A stretch of 64,000 nucleotides of DNA from positions 248,001 through 312,000 of the forward strand of contig NZ_QXXQ01000002.1 in the NCBI RefSeq assembly GCF_003570715.1. The letters run 5' to 3'. Source of the stretch: Gemmobacter lutimaris. GTDB lineage: Bacteria; Pseudomonadota; Alphaproteobacteria; Rhodobacterales; Rhodobacteraceae. This document shows positions 53,403 to 63,401 of this stretch, in pieces. Within the stretch, counting starts at the first letter, position 1. Each line of letters begins with the position of its first letter. The notes below the pieces were generated by a model. It ran no database searches. It was not told the origin of the DNA and saw only the letters and a program-made list of their open reading frames with translations. Made by a program: the position numbers and the translations under genes.

Positions 53403-54282
53403 TCGGGCGCTCCACCTCTATCTGCCCGCACATCTGCGGGCCGATCACGAAGCGGGCAAGACCAATATCCTTAGCCGCATCATCGAGGCGCTGCCGGATT
53501 GGGTGCTGCATCACCACCCGGAGGCGGAAGGCGCCGAGCCGCCCGCGCGCGGCGGCTTTGCCCTGACCCATATGCAAGAGCCGCAGGACCGCCGCACACT
53601 GTGCCTGCGCCGCGCCTATTACTATCCGTTCTGGCGGATCGAGTCGACGAACGAACGCTGGAACTTCGCCGTTGCGCGCAAGGCGCCTGATTACAGCCGC
53701 ATCCCGCCCCGCGCCCGAGCCTTCCATGCCCGGTTGCGCGAACGCGTGCTGGCAGGGCGCGAGTCCACGCGCGAAGGCTTTGTCTTCATGCCCTTGCAAG
53801 GCCGCCTGCTGGATCACCGCTCGTTCCAAAGCATGAGCCCGATGGCGATGATCGCCGAGACGCTGGCGCGTCAACCCTTGCCGGTGGTGGCGACTCTGCA
53901 TCCCGGTGAGACCTATACCGAGGCCGAACGCGCCGCGCTGGCCGGGGTGACAGACCCGCGTTTCCGGCTGGTCGAAACGCCTGCCGCCGAGCTGATTGCG
54001 CGCTGCGATTATGTGGTCACGCAAAACTCCAGCGTGGCCTTGCAGGCGATGATCGCGGGCAAGGGGGCGGTGCTGTTTGCCGGGATCGACTTTCACCACC
54101 CCGCCGGTTCGGTCCCGCGCGACGGGATCGAAGCCGCCTTCGCGCGTGGGGCCGCGCCGCCAGACCGCATGGCCGAATATCTGTGGTGGTTTTTCCGGCA
54201 CGAGGCGATTGACGCGCAGGCGCCCGACGCCCCTGCCCGGATCGCGGCGCTTCTTCGGGCGCAGGGCTGGCCAGTCGCATAA
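53395..54282 (+). CDS. putative surface-polysaccharide synthesis protein
   Basis: A 295-residue protein. The second half (VVTQNSSVALQAMIAGKGAVLFAGIDFHHPA) resembles the nucleotide-sugar-binding part of capsule-type transferases (KpsC/KpsS-like). The N-terminal half has LYLPAHLRADHEAGKTN and is unfamiliar. No signal peptide; likely cytoplasmic. It overlaps the phosphatase gene by eight bases. Confidence 0.55.
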   Translation: MADRALHLYLPAHLRADHEAGKTNILSRIIEALPDWVLHHHPEAEGAEPPARGGFALTHMQEPQDRRTLCLRRAYYYPFWRIESTNERWNFAVARKAPDYSRIPPRARAFHARLRERVLAGRESTREGFVFMPLQGRLLDHRSFQSMSPMAMIAETLARQPLPVVATLHPGETYTEAERAALAGVTDPRFRLVETPAAELIARCDYVVTQNSSVALQAMIAGKGAVLFAGIDFHHPAGSVPRDGIEAAFARGAAPPDRMAEYLWWFFRHEAIDAQAPDAPARIAALLRAQGWPVA

Positions 54283-54296
54283 AACAACTCGCATAG

Positions 54297-54328
54297 AAAA
54301 GGCGGCCCCGAAGGACCGCCCTTTCCGA
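54297..54328. terminator. bidirectional terminator between 54282 and trxA
   Basis: AAAAGGCGG...CCGCCCTTT hairpin with A-run on one side and T-run on the other, between convergent genes. Confidence 0.8.
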
Positions 54329-54342
54329 AATTCAGCGCAAAA

Positions 54343-54669
54343 TCAGATGGCCGAGCTGATCCAGTTCGCCAGCGCGGCTTTCGGCGCGGCGCCGATCTTG
54401 TTCGACACGACCTGACCGTCCTTGAACAGGAACAGCGCCGGAATGCCGCGCACGCCCAGAACGGCCGGGCTGTCGGGGTTTTCATCCACGTTGACCTTCA
54501 CGATCTTCACCTTGCCCGCATATTCGGTGGCAAGCTCTTCCAGCGCCGGGCCGATCTGGCGGCACGGGCCGCACCATTCGGCCCAGAAATCCACCACGAC
54601 CGGGATCGGCGATTTGCGGACTTCTTCATCGAAGGTGGCATCGGTGACGGCTACGGTTGCGGCGCCCAT
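54343..54669 (-). CDS. trxA: thioredoxin
   Basis: A 108-residue thioredoxin with the redox motif WCGPC (Cys33, Cys36), the cis-Pro in GIPALFLF and normal length. It reduces disulfides in cytoplasmic proteins, using thioredoxin reductase. The ATG at 54669 was chosen; the upstream extension lacks similarity. Confidence 0.97.
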   Translation of the reverse strand: MGAATVAVTDATFDEEVRKSPIPVVVDFWAEWCGPCRQIGPALEELATEYAGKVKIVKVNVDENPDSPAVLGVRGIPALFLFKDGQVVSNKIGAAPKAALANWISSAI

Positions 54670-54757
54670 GATCGTTCTCCAAGGGAATCTGTCAGGCAAG
54701 GAACGTAAGGAGCCGGGCGCGCAGCGTCAAGGACTAGCGGCTGCGGCATAGCCGACC

Positions 54758-55927
54758 TCACGATATCGGGATGCTTGCCAACCGCCGCGCCGCCGCGCGC
54801 CCCGCATGCAGGCCGGTGGCCCAGCTTGCGGTCAGAAGATAGCCGCCGGTCGGCGCCTCCCAGTCCAGCATTTCCCCGGCGGCAAAAAGGCCCGGCAGGG
54901 CTTTCAACTCCAGATCATTGGTGAGGGCCGCGCGCGCAATCCCCCCCGCCGAGGATATCGCCTCGTCCAGCGGGCGGGGGCCGCCATGGGGCACTGGCAG
55001 ATGCTTCAGCAGGGGGGCCAGATCGGTGGGCAGGGGGCGGGCCAGTTCCATCACCAGCGCGGCTGTCGCGGGCGCCAGCCCCAGCTTGCGCAGCCGGTTG
55101 CTGGCGCTTTCGCCCTGCCTCATCCGCGCCAGCCGGTCGCGCAGTGCCGCCAGTGTCAGATCGGGGAACAGATCCAGCGCCAGAGGTGCCCCCAACCGCA
55201 AGTCGCGGCTGATTGTGTAGATCCCGCCGCCTTCAAGCCCGCGGGCAGAGATCACGAACTCGCCCCGCTCGCGCCGGTCGTCCGCAATCAGGCAGACGCC
55301 TTTGACAGGCTGGCCGAAATGCCGCGCCATATGGGGGGACCAGTCCATGCAAAAGCCCATGTTCGCCGGCGCGAAGGGGGTAATCTCCACACCGTGATTG
55401 GCCAGCCAGGGCAACCAGGCCGCATCCGACCCCAGCCGGGGCCAGCTTGCCCCGCCAAGCGCCTGCACGGTCACCTGCGGTTGCACGACCTGCGCGCCCT
55501 CCGGCGTGTCGAAGGTCAGCGCGTCGCCGTCAAATCCGGTCCAGCGCCAGCGGCGGCGCAGATCGACGCCCTTTTGCGCCAACCGCTCCAGCCATGCGCG
55601 CAACAGGGGCGAGCCTTTCAGCGCCACGGGAAACACCCGCCCCGACGATCCGGTGAAGACCTCTTGCCCCAACCCGCGACAGAAGTCCTGCACCTGTTCT
55701 GGGCCAAAGGCCGCCAGCATCGGCGCCAGCCACCCGGCATCGTAATGCGCGGCGAAGGCGGGCAGCGCTTCGTCCTTCGTCACGTTCAGCCCGGATTTCC
55801 CGGCCATCAGCAGCTTGCGCGCGGGCGAGGGCTTGGCCTCCGCCACCACGACCGGATACCCCGCATCGGCCAGCGCCTCGGCTGCCATCAGCCCGGCCGG
55901 ACCGGCGCCGATGACCAGCGCCCTCAT
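54758..55927 (-). CDS. HI0933-family FAD-dependent oxidoreductase
   Basis: A 389-residue flavoprotein of the HI0933/YhiN family. The Rossmann motif VIGAGPAGLMAAEALADAGY is at the N-terminus, then GKSGLNVT, and GEMLDWEAPTGGYLLT at the C-terminus for FAD. Function unknown. It overlaps the MscS gene by four bases. Confidence 0.9.
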   Translation of the reverse strand: MRALVIGAGPAGLMAAEALADAGYPVVVAEAKPSPARKLLMAGKSGLNVTKDEALPAFAAHYDAGWLAPMLAAFGPEQVQDFCRGLGQEVFTGSSGRVFPVALKGSPLLRAWLERLAQKGVDLRRRWRWTGFDGDALTFDTPEGAQVVQPQVTVQALGGASWPRLGSDAAWLPWLANHGVEITPFAPANMGFCMDWSPHMARHFGQPVKGVCLIADDRRERGEFVISARGLEGGGIYTISRDLRLGAPLALDLFPDLTLAALRDRLARMRQGESASNRLRKLGLAPATAALVMELARPLPTDLAPLLKHLPVPHGGPRPLDEAISSAGGIARAALTNDLELKALPGLFAAGEMLDWEAPTGGYLLTASWATGLHAGRAAARRLASIPIS

Positions 55928-57255
55928 GCGACGTTGGCCTCGGGTGTGGCGTTGCGGATATGGACCACGCGCTGCGGGAAGGGCATCTCGATCCCGTTGT
56001 CCTTCAGCGCGTTCCAGATCGCGAACAGCACGGGCGAGCCGAAGCGGTTCTTGCCGTCGTCAATGCCGTTCACCCAGTATTCCACCGCGAAATCGACCGA
56101 GCTTTCGCCAAAGCCGCGCAATTCGCAATCGGGTCCGTCGGGTTCGGTCAGCACGAAGGGCAGGGCGGCGACGGCCGCCTCGATGATTTCCGGCACCTTG
56201 TTGATATCGGTGTCGTAGCTGACCGAGAACTCTGCCTCGTAACGGTTGGCAGAGCCCTGATCGGAATAGTTCACGACCCGTGAGGTGACGAAATGGTCAT
56301 TCGGGACCACGATCCACTTGCCGTCAAAGGTTTCCAGAATACAGGCGCGGGCGGTCATCTTGACGATGGTGCCCTTTTCGCCGCCATCCAGTTCCACATA
56401 ATCGCCGACGGTGGTCTGGCCCTCCAGCAGAAGGATGATGCCGGACACAAAGTTCGCGGCGATCTGTTGCAGACCAAGCCCGATCCCCACACCCAGAGCA
56501 CCGCCAAGAACCGCAACGGCGGTCAGGTCGATGCCCATGATCGACATGAGCAGCAGGAAAGCCGCGCCGAAGATCATCACCTCTGTCGCCTTCACGGCCA
56601 GTTCGCGCGTGGCGGGGCGCAGTTCTTCCTGCTTCTTGATGTAATCGGCGCTTTGGCGGTTTGACCAGCTTCCCAGCCAGAACAGCAGTGATCCCACGAT
56701 CACGCCGCGGATCAGCGCCATCACCGAAAACCGGATATTGCCAAGCGCGATGATGGTTTCTTCCAGCCGGAGCGAGATTTCGTCGAGAATGCCAAGCGCA
56801 TACAGGGCCGCGACCGGGATCAGCACATAGCGCCCCAACAGCCGCAGGAAGCCGTCGCGCAACACCTCGCGCACAAAGATCCGGGCGGCGATGAACAGGA
56901 AGACGCGCTTGCCGAAGGCGATGACCGCGCCTGAACCAAAGAGCGAGCGTGTGATTTCCTCGCCCATTGCCGTCAGCCCCCAGGCGAACAACGGCAACAG
57001 CAGCGGCAGCAGGCGACTTGCGAAATGCCGTGCGGTGACCAGAGCGCCGGTCTTGCCCTCGGGCGGGGTGATGAACCGTTCCAGGACCGGACGGGCGCGC
57101 AGGCTCAGCAGGCGTGCGGCCATGAAGGCCACGATCAGCAGCGCGAATTGCGACCATGCAGCCGGTGACAGCAGCCAGAGTTTCGCGGTTTCTACCGCCG
57201 GAGCCAGCCATTCGTTCAGCATCAGGATGAATTCGGGTTGCGTGTCCATTGCCAT
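55924..57255 (-). CDS. MscS-family mechanosensitive channel
   Basis: A 443-residue protein with N-terminal helices followed by the MscS core. The pore-lining TM3 is GGALGVGIGLGLQQIAANFVSG, followed by the beta domain (ILLLEGQTTVGDYVELD, KGTIVKMTARACILETFDGK). The channel releases solutes on osmotic downshock. A second Met codon at 57249 is possible. Confidence 0.93.
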   Translation of the reverse strand: MAMDTQPEFILMLNEWLAPAVETAKLWLLSPAAWSQFALLIVAFMAARLLSLRARPVLERFITPPEGKTGALVTARHFASRLLPLLLPLFAWGLTAMGEEITRSLFGSGAVIAFGKRVFLFIAARIFVREVLRDGFLRLLGRYVLIPVAALYALGILDEISLRLEETIIALGNIRFSVMALIRGVIVGSLLFWLGSWSNRQSADYIKKQEELRPATRELAVKATEVMIFGAAFLLLMSIMGIDLTAVAVLGGALGVGIGLGLQQIAANFVSGIILLLEGQTTVGDYVELDGGEKGTIVKMTARACILETFDGKWIVVPNDHFVTSRVVNYSDQGSANRYEAEFSVSYDTDINKVPEIIEAAVAALPFVLTEPDGPDCELRGFGESSVDFAVEYWVNGIDDGKNRFGSPVLFAIWNALKDNGIEMPFPQRVVHIRNATPEANVA

Positions 57256-57357
57256 GCCCTATTCCAACAGACTGGCCGATCAGGCCCTTGAGGGACGCTT
57301 CGCAGATGACCGCGCGCCGCGCAAGCTTTGGCAGATCTGCAGGGGGCTGCCGTGACG

Positions 57358-58077
57358 TCAGATCATGCGGATCGTATCTTTCTCGACCGACAGAACATAG
57401 CCACGCCGTGCGATGGTCTTGACCAGCAGTTCCGATACCAGTTGATTGCCCAGCGCATCGCGCAGCCGTTTGACACGCGTGGCGCCCGAAGCCTCGTCGC
57501 AATCGGCCTCGGTCCGGCCCGAGATGACCGCCTCGATCTGCGCGCCGGTCAGCACCTCGTCATCCATCCGTGCTTCGGCCAGCACCGACAGGGTTTCGAT
57601 GGCGGCCTCGGTCAGCTTGAATTCCAGATCATTGATATAGACCGCCCGGCTTTCCCGGCTGATCATAAGCGAGGACACCGTGATCCCTGATCGCTGGATG
57701 GCTGACATGCGGCGGTTCTGCCCCACGATGGTCAGCAGGAACACAAGGCACGCGACCAAAAGCCCGGCCGAAAAGACCAGCAGCACGAAGATCACCATGC
57801 GATAGCTTGACAGCACCTCCTGAAAGGTGGTGCCGGATTGCGCGATGATCTCCAGCAGCTTGATCTCGGCCAGGGTGCGCAGGTCGTCGTTTTCGACGAA
57901 CAGCTTTTCCACCCGCGCGTTGAAGGCATTGGCATCGGGCAGGCTGAGAAACAGGAACACCGCCGCCGCAGCGAGAATCGCAACGATTGCAGCGACGCCG
58001 AAAGCAGCCGTGCGGTTCCCCGCGCGGAGGCTTTCAGTAACGGAGGAAGTAGTCTCCGGCACTCGATCGCCTTTCAT
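57358..58077 (-). CDS. membrane-anchored winged-helix regulator
   Basis: A 239-residue protein with two membrane helices (24-46 and 93-118) enclosing a 45-residue periplasmic loop. Residues about 140-235 form an OmpR-type winged helix: LEFKLTEAAIETLSVLAE, TRVKRLRDALGNQLV and TIARRGYVLS. The DNA-binding domain would face the cytoplasm, making this a one-component membrane regulator, like ToxR/CadC but with the order reversed. Its 5' end overlaps the small gene upstream by 44 bp. Confidence 0.8.
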   Translation of the reverse strand: MKGDRVPETTSSVTESLRAGNRTAAFGVAAIVAILAAAAVFLFLSLPDANAFNARVEKLFVENDDLRTLAEIKLLEIIAQSGTTFQEVLSSYRMVIFVLLVFSAGLLVACLVFLLTIVGQNRRMSAIQRSGITVSSLMISRESRAVYINDLEFKLTEAAIETLSVLAEARMDDEVLTGAQIEAVISGRTEADCDEASGATRVKRLRDALGNQLVSELLVKTIARRGYVLSVEKDTIRMI

Positions 58078-58312
58078 TGAGGCCCTCGGGGCCGAAGGTG
58101 GACACGATATTCAGAAGCTTCCAGCCCTGCGCGGCCAGACGTGGGGCCAGTTCTGCCCGAGCGCCCTTCTTGTTGCAGGCGGAAACCTGTGCCACGCCAT
58201 AATGCAGGCGCAGCGGATTGTCCTGCTTGGCCTTGTAATCCGCATAGCATTCGGCGGCCGCAGGCATGGCGACAAGGCAGGCAAAGGCGGCTGCAAGAAG
58301 AACGCGGATCAT
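58034..58312 (-). CDS. small secreted protein
   Basis: A 92-residue protein with a signal peptide (VLLAAAFACLVAMPAAA, cleavage near residue 20) and two cysteines in the mature part (C22, C46), likely a disulfide. No family recognised. The overlap with the membrane regulator gene suggests coupled expression; it could be the regulator's periplasmic signal or partner (speculative). Confidence 0.65.
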   Translation of the reverse strand: MIRVLLAAAFACLVAMPAAAECYADYKAKQDNPLRLHYGVAQVSACNKKGARAELAPRLAAQGWKLLNIVSTFGPEGLNERRSSAGDYFLRY

Positions 58313-58391
58313 GGCGCAGGCTCCGGTTGGGACATCTGCATACTGCGGGTGAAGCGCCTGTAATTCAATAACCTGAGCGAAGATTGGCCGT

Positions 58392-58405
58392 TGTTATCGG
58401 ATAAC
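58392..58405. promoter_or_regulatory. GTTATC-G-GATAAC palindrome, second site
   Basis: TGTTATCGGATAAC, identical over 14 bases to the complement of the site at 42967-42983. It lies between the divergent small-protein genes at 58312 and 58515. Confidence 0.6.
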
Positions 58406-58514
58406 GCGGCCGTGTCATTGCCTGTCGCACCGTGCCGGGCGAATATGCCTGCAATGACCGGCGAACGATGAGTCGCCGGCATCGACGCAGAGCAGAAAGA
58501 ACAGGAGATTCCAG

Positions 58515-58694
58515 ATGACCCAACCCCGGCACCGGGGACGGCTTTCGCCGCAAACCCGCTTTGCCCTGACCATGATGGCCGCGCTTGCGGTGATGACGGC
58601 GCTGACGCTTTCCGCCCTTCCGGGACAGGGAAATGCCACCACCACCTGCAAGCTGGAACTGTCGGAACCGGCGCATCGCGCCTGTGACGTCTGA
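58515..58694 (+). CDS. 59-residue single-helix protein
   Basis: A short frame with AGGAG seven bases before the ATG. One hydrophobic segment (about residues 17-38, FALTMMAALAVMTALTLSAL) after a basic N-terminus, then a short tail with two cysteines. It could be an exported peptide or a small membrane protein. It ends three bases before rnhB and is probably cotranscribed with it. Confidence 0.55.
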   Translation: MTQPRHRGRLSPQTRFALTMMAALAVMTALTLSALPGQGNATTTCKLELSEPAHRACDV

Positions 58695-58697
58695 TCC

Positions 58698-59334
58698 GTG
58701 GCGCGTCCGGTTCCCGATCTGAGTCTTGAGGCCGAGGCCCTTGCCAACGGCCCCGGTCCTGTTGTCGGTATCGACGAGGTGGGCCGGGGTCCGCTGTGCG
58801 GTCCTGTTACGGCGGCGGCTGTGATCCTTGACCCTGCGCATCTGCCGCAAGGTATATCCGACAGCAAAACCCTGTCATCGGCGACGCGCGAACGGCTGGC
58901 CGAAGAAATTCACGCTTCGGCAAGGGTCGGCATCGGTCATGCCAGCGTCGAGGAAATCGACGCGCTGAACATTCTTCAGGCCAGCTTTCTGGCCATGCGC
59001 CGCGCGGTCGCGGCGCTGGGCGTCACGCCGGGTTTTGCCCTGATCGACGGCAACCGCCTGCCACCGGGCCTGCCCTGTCCGGGGCTGGCTGTGGTGAAGG
59101 GGGACGGGCGCAGCCTGTCCATCGCCGCCGCGTCGATTGTTGCCAAAGTGGCACGCGATCGCATCATGGTGGATTTGGCGCAACAGCATCCCGGCTATGG
59201 CTGGGAACGCAATGCCGGTTACCCGACCAAGGATCACCTTCAGGCGCTTCTAGATTTGGGGGTGACCCCTCATCATAGGCGTTCGTTCCGTCCGGTCCAC
59301 AATATCTTGTATCAAGACGTTTCTATAACTCGTT

Positions 59335-59336
<2 letters not shown>
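58698..59336 (+). CDS. rnhB: ribonuclease HII
   Basis: A 212-residue RNase HII, which removes ribonucleotides from DNA and RNA-DNA hybrids. Catalytic residues: Asp and Glu in [13 protein letters not shown] (about residues 24-36), Asp in ALIDGN, and Asp in [10 protein letters not shown]. It starts at GTG. Followed after 87 bp by ccrM. Confidence 0.95.
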
Positions 59337-60548
<1,212 letters not shown>

Positions 60549-60611
60549 TGCGGGCCTTCTTTCTGTAAAGCACAGTTACGCCTGTGCCCCGGTTCCGCCG
60601 GGGGCACACCT

Positions 60612-60641
60612 CCCCGCCATGCCTGCATGGCGGGGCTTTTT
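60612..60641 (+). terminator. terminator after ccrM
   Basis: CCCCGCCATG...CATGGCGGGG stem followed by CTTTTT on the plus strand, about 65 bp beyond the ccrM stop. The rest of the gap to 60775 is relatively AT-rich and holds the RTX gene leader. Confidence 0.88.
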
Positions 60642-60774
60642 GATGAAACTGTCCGGGCCGACGTTCCGGTTTTCTTGCCAAGTCGTTGCAATATGGGCGA
60701 AGTTTTCGGTTAGACCATATGCAGAACTGGCGTAACATATTGAAATTGATCGAATTCATAAAGGGGAGGTAAAG

Positions 60775-62253
60775 ATGAGTCGCAGTAGTGTAATTGACGA
60801 CTATGACAGTGACCATGCGGGCAGTCCGCGCGGAACCGTTCCCTATGAACTGGGTGCGCTGGGAATTGCACTGGATTATCTGCTTGGAGGCAATCTGTCG
60901 GCATTCCGCTACCTCAGCTTCGCCGGCAATCTGCTGACGCTGACCTATAGCGCGGCCCTGCTGCGCGAACTGGTCAGCCTGTCAGCAACGACTTTCAGTG
61001 GGATCGAACGAAACTCTACCGCCTCGGTTCAGTTGATTGATGGTGAAGTTGATTTCGGGCCGGACGGCAAGCTGACCACGCTGAGCGGCGACGTGCAGTT
61101 CTTCTTCCGGGAAAACAGCAGTGGCAGCCGCGAGACAGAGCTTTTCGTGCCGGTTTCCATCGAATCGCTGATCGAACGTGCGACCGGCATCGGCCCTGAC
61201 AATTCGCTGCGTTATGCGGGCGAGATGATGAACAGCGTCATCCCCGACAAGTCGGTCGATTATTTCTATTCCGGGTCCGGGGCAGGCGAGGATGTTTATC
61301 TGGGGCGGGGCAGCAACTTCGCTTCGGTCTTCGGTGGAAATGATCGCTTCTGGGGCAAGCCCGGCGGCGGCGAGATGGATGGCGGCGTGGGCAATGACCG
61401 GTTCAACGTCAATCCCGGCGGCCGTGGTGCCCTGCTTGGGGGCGACGGCAAGGACGCATTCTCGGCAAGCACATGGAATGTGGGTGTAAAACTGAACCTT
61501 GATGCCGGAACCGCGCAGGGTGTGGGTCTGAAGGCCCGCTATACGCTGGACAGTATCGAGGATGGCTATGGCAGCAATCTTGCGGACCGGCTGATTGGTA
61601 ACCTGCTGAAAAACACCCTCAAGGGCGCGGGCGGGGCCGATCTGATCGACGGTGGCAACGGCAATGACCGGCTGTATGGCCAGGGTGGGGCCGATACCGT
61701 TCTGGGCGGCGGCGGGCGCGATTTCATCTATACCGGCGAAGGAAATGACAACGCGGAAGGTGGCGCCGGTGGCGATACGCTGAAAGGTGGAAAGGGCAAG
61801 GACACGCTATCGGGCGGGGACAGCAACGATACGATTGACGGTGGCGACGGCAATGACGAACTGTTCGGCGGCAAGGGGGACGATTCCATCCTCGGAGGCA
61901 CTGGCCGCGACGTCCTTGAAGGCGGGGAAGGCAATGACACGCTGAACGGTGGGGACGGCAAGGACCTTCTGAAGGGCGATGAAGGCAACGATGTGATGAC
62001 CGGCGGCCGGGGCGCGGATGCGTTCCTTTTTGTGCCCAAGGTCGTGCAAGGCGATGACGTGATCGAGGATTTCAAGCAGGATGACCATATCCGCTTCATC
62101 CAGAACGCGCTGACCTTCGGGGATCTGCGGATCACGACGACACCGGAGGGTGACAGCCTGATCCGATATGACGATGGCGCGGGCGGCGAGAACTCGATCA
62201 GGGTCAAGGGCGTCATCGTGACCGAGGATAATTTCGAGTTCTTCGGGCTTTAA
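60775..62253 (+). CDS. large RTX (hemolysin-type) calcium-binding protein
   Basis: A 492-residue acidic protein with no Sec signal. The first about 170 residues are unfamiliar and include a hydrophobic stretch (LGIALDYLLGGNLSAFRYLS). From about 185 there are scattered glycine-aspartate motifs, and a dense block of about 12 nonapeptide repeats (GGxGxDxLx) covers about 285-420. The C-terminus (DDVIEDFKQDDHIRF) is typical for type I secretion substrates. It has a strong GGGGAGG site. No secretion genes are adjacent. Confidence 0.88.
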   Translation: MSRSSVIDDYDSDHAGSPRGTVPYELGALGIALDYLLGGNLSAFRYLSFAGNLLTLTYSAALLRELVSLSATTFSGIERNSTASVQLIDGEVDFGPDGKLTTLSGDVQFFFRENSSGSRETELFVPVSIESLIERATGIGPDNSLRYAGEMMNSVIPDKSVDYFYSGSGAGEDVYLGRGSNFASVFGGNDRFWGKPGGGEMDGGVGNDRFNVNPGGRGALLGGDGKDAFSASTWNVGVKLNLDAGTAQGVGLKARYTLDSIEDGYGSNLADRLIGNLLKNTLKGAGGADLIDGGNGNDRLYGQGGADTVLGGGGRDFIYTGEGNDNAEGGAGGDTLKGGKGKDTLSGGDSNDTIDGGDGNDELFGGKGDDSILGGTGRDVLEGGEGNDTLNGGDGKDLLKGDEGNDVMTGGRGADAFLFVPKVVQGDDVIEDFKQDDHIRFIQNALTFGDLRITTTPEGDSLIRYDDGAGGENSIRVKGVIVTEDNFEFFGL

Positions 62254-63356
62254 GCCTCTGCCCCGGCACGCCAGTCGATGATGTCGGGGTAGTATTGCCT
62301 GCGCCATGCCCGCACACGCGGATTCATGCGGCGGCGCCACAGCGGCGGGATCATCGCCAACACCCCCATGGCGGGGTATCCCATGGGCAGCATCGGCGCG
62401 TCATCGGTGGAATAGGTTTGCAGCAGCGGAAAGCGCCGGTCGGGCTTGTAATGGTGGTCAGAATGGCGTTGCAGGTTGATCAGCAGCCAGTTTGACGCCT
62501 TGTGCGGCGCGTTCCAGCTATGATGCGGGCGGACGGGCTCGTATTTCCCGCCCGGAAGCTGGCGACGGGTCAGGCCATAATGTTCGATGTAGTTCGTCAG
62601 CTCCAGCTGCCAGACCGCGAAGAAGGCTTGCAGCAAGAACAGCGCCAGACCAACCCAGCCGCCTACCAGCCAGGCCAGTGCCAGCGCTGCCAGTTGCAGC
62701 CCGCCATAGCGCCAGAACGGGTTAGACGGGTGCCAGACCGGGCGGCCCGCGCGGGCGAGCTTTTCCTTTTCCGCCATCCAGGCCGAAGCCGGACATTCGC
62801 GCAGCACCCGCCAGAAGAAGCGGTGGAACCCCTCGTTATACCGCGCCGTCACCGCGTCGCGCGGGGTGCCGACATGACGGTGATGCACCAGCAGATGTTC
62901 GGTGCGGAAATGGCTGTAAAGCACCGTCGCCAGCAGCAGATCGGCCAGCCAGCGCTCGCCCCGGTTGCTCTGGTGCATCAACTCATGCGCATAGACGATC
63001 CCGATCGTGCCCGAGGCGACCCCGACCCCGAACATCAGCGCCACCTGTTCCAGCACCGACAGCCCGCCAGACCGGGTGATCCACCAGATCGAGCCATAGA
63101 TGACCAGCCCCTGAAGCGGCAGCCAGATCAGCGTGATGGCGCGATACCAGAACAGGTCGTCCTCGTCGGTCTGCGGGTCGGGGTTTTCCTCGTTCCGGCC
63201 CAGCAGCAGGTCCAGCAGCGTGGTCAGCGTCCAGGCGTAGGCGGGCATCAGAGCCACGGTCCAGCCGCCCTGCGTGACGCCAATCATGGCCAGAGGCACA
63301 AGGCCCAGCGACAGCCAGAAGGGCAGGGCGTTGCGAAAATCGGCGATGTTGCGCAT
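62250..63356 (-). CDS. AlkB-like alkane 1-monooxygenase
   Basis: A 368-residue membrane di-iron hydroxylase. Histidine boxes are HELMH, HLLVHHRHVGT and LQRHSDHHYKP, plus NYIEHYG, the typical AlkB set. Several helices surround them. It would hydroxylate alkanes or fatty acyl tails with a rubredoxin partner, not encoded here. The stop overlaps the RTX gene stop region by four bases. Confidence 0.9.
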   Translation of the reverse strand: MRNIADFRNALPFWLSLGLVPLAMIGVTQGGWTVALMPAYAWTLTTLLDLLLGRNEENPDPQTDEDDLFWYRAITLIWLPLQGLVIYGSIWWITRSGGLSVLEQVALMFGVGVASGTIGIVYAHELMHQSNRGERWLADLLLATVLYSHFRTEHLLVHHRHVGTPRDAVTARYNEGFHRFFWRVLRECPASAWMAEKEKLARAGRPVWHPSNPFWRYGGLQLAALALAWLVGGWVGLALFLLQAFFAVWQLELTNYIEHYGLTRRQLPGGKYEPVRPHHSWNAPHKASNWLLINLQRHSDHHYKPDRRFPLLQTYSTDDAPMLPMGYPAMGVLAMIPPLWRRRMNPRVRAWRRQYYPDIIDWRAGAEA

Positions 63357-63401
63357 GGGAGCCTCCGTCGCGGCGGAGTGTAGGCGGGCGCCGGGGCGGG
63401 C

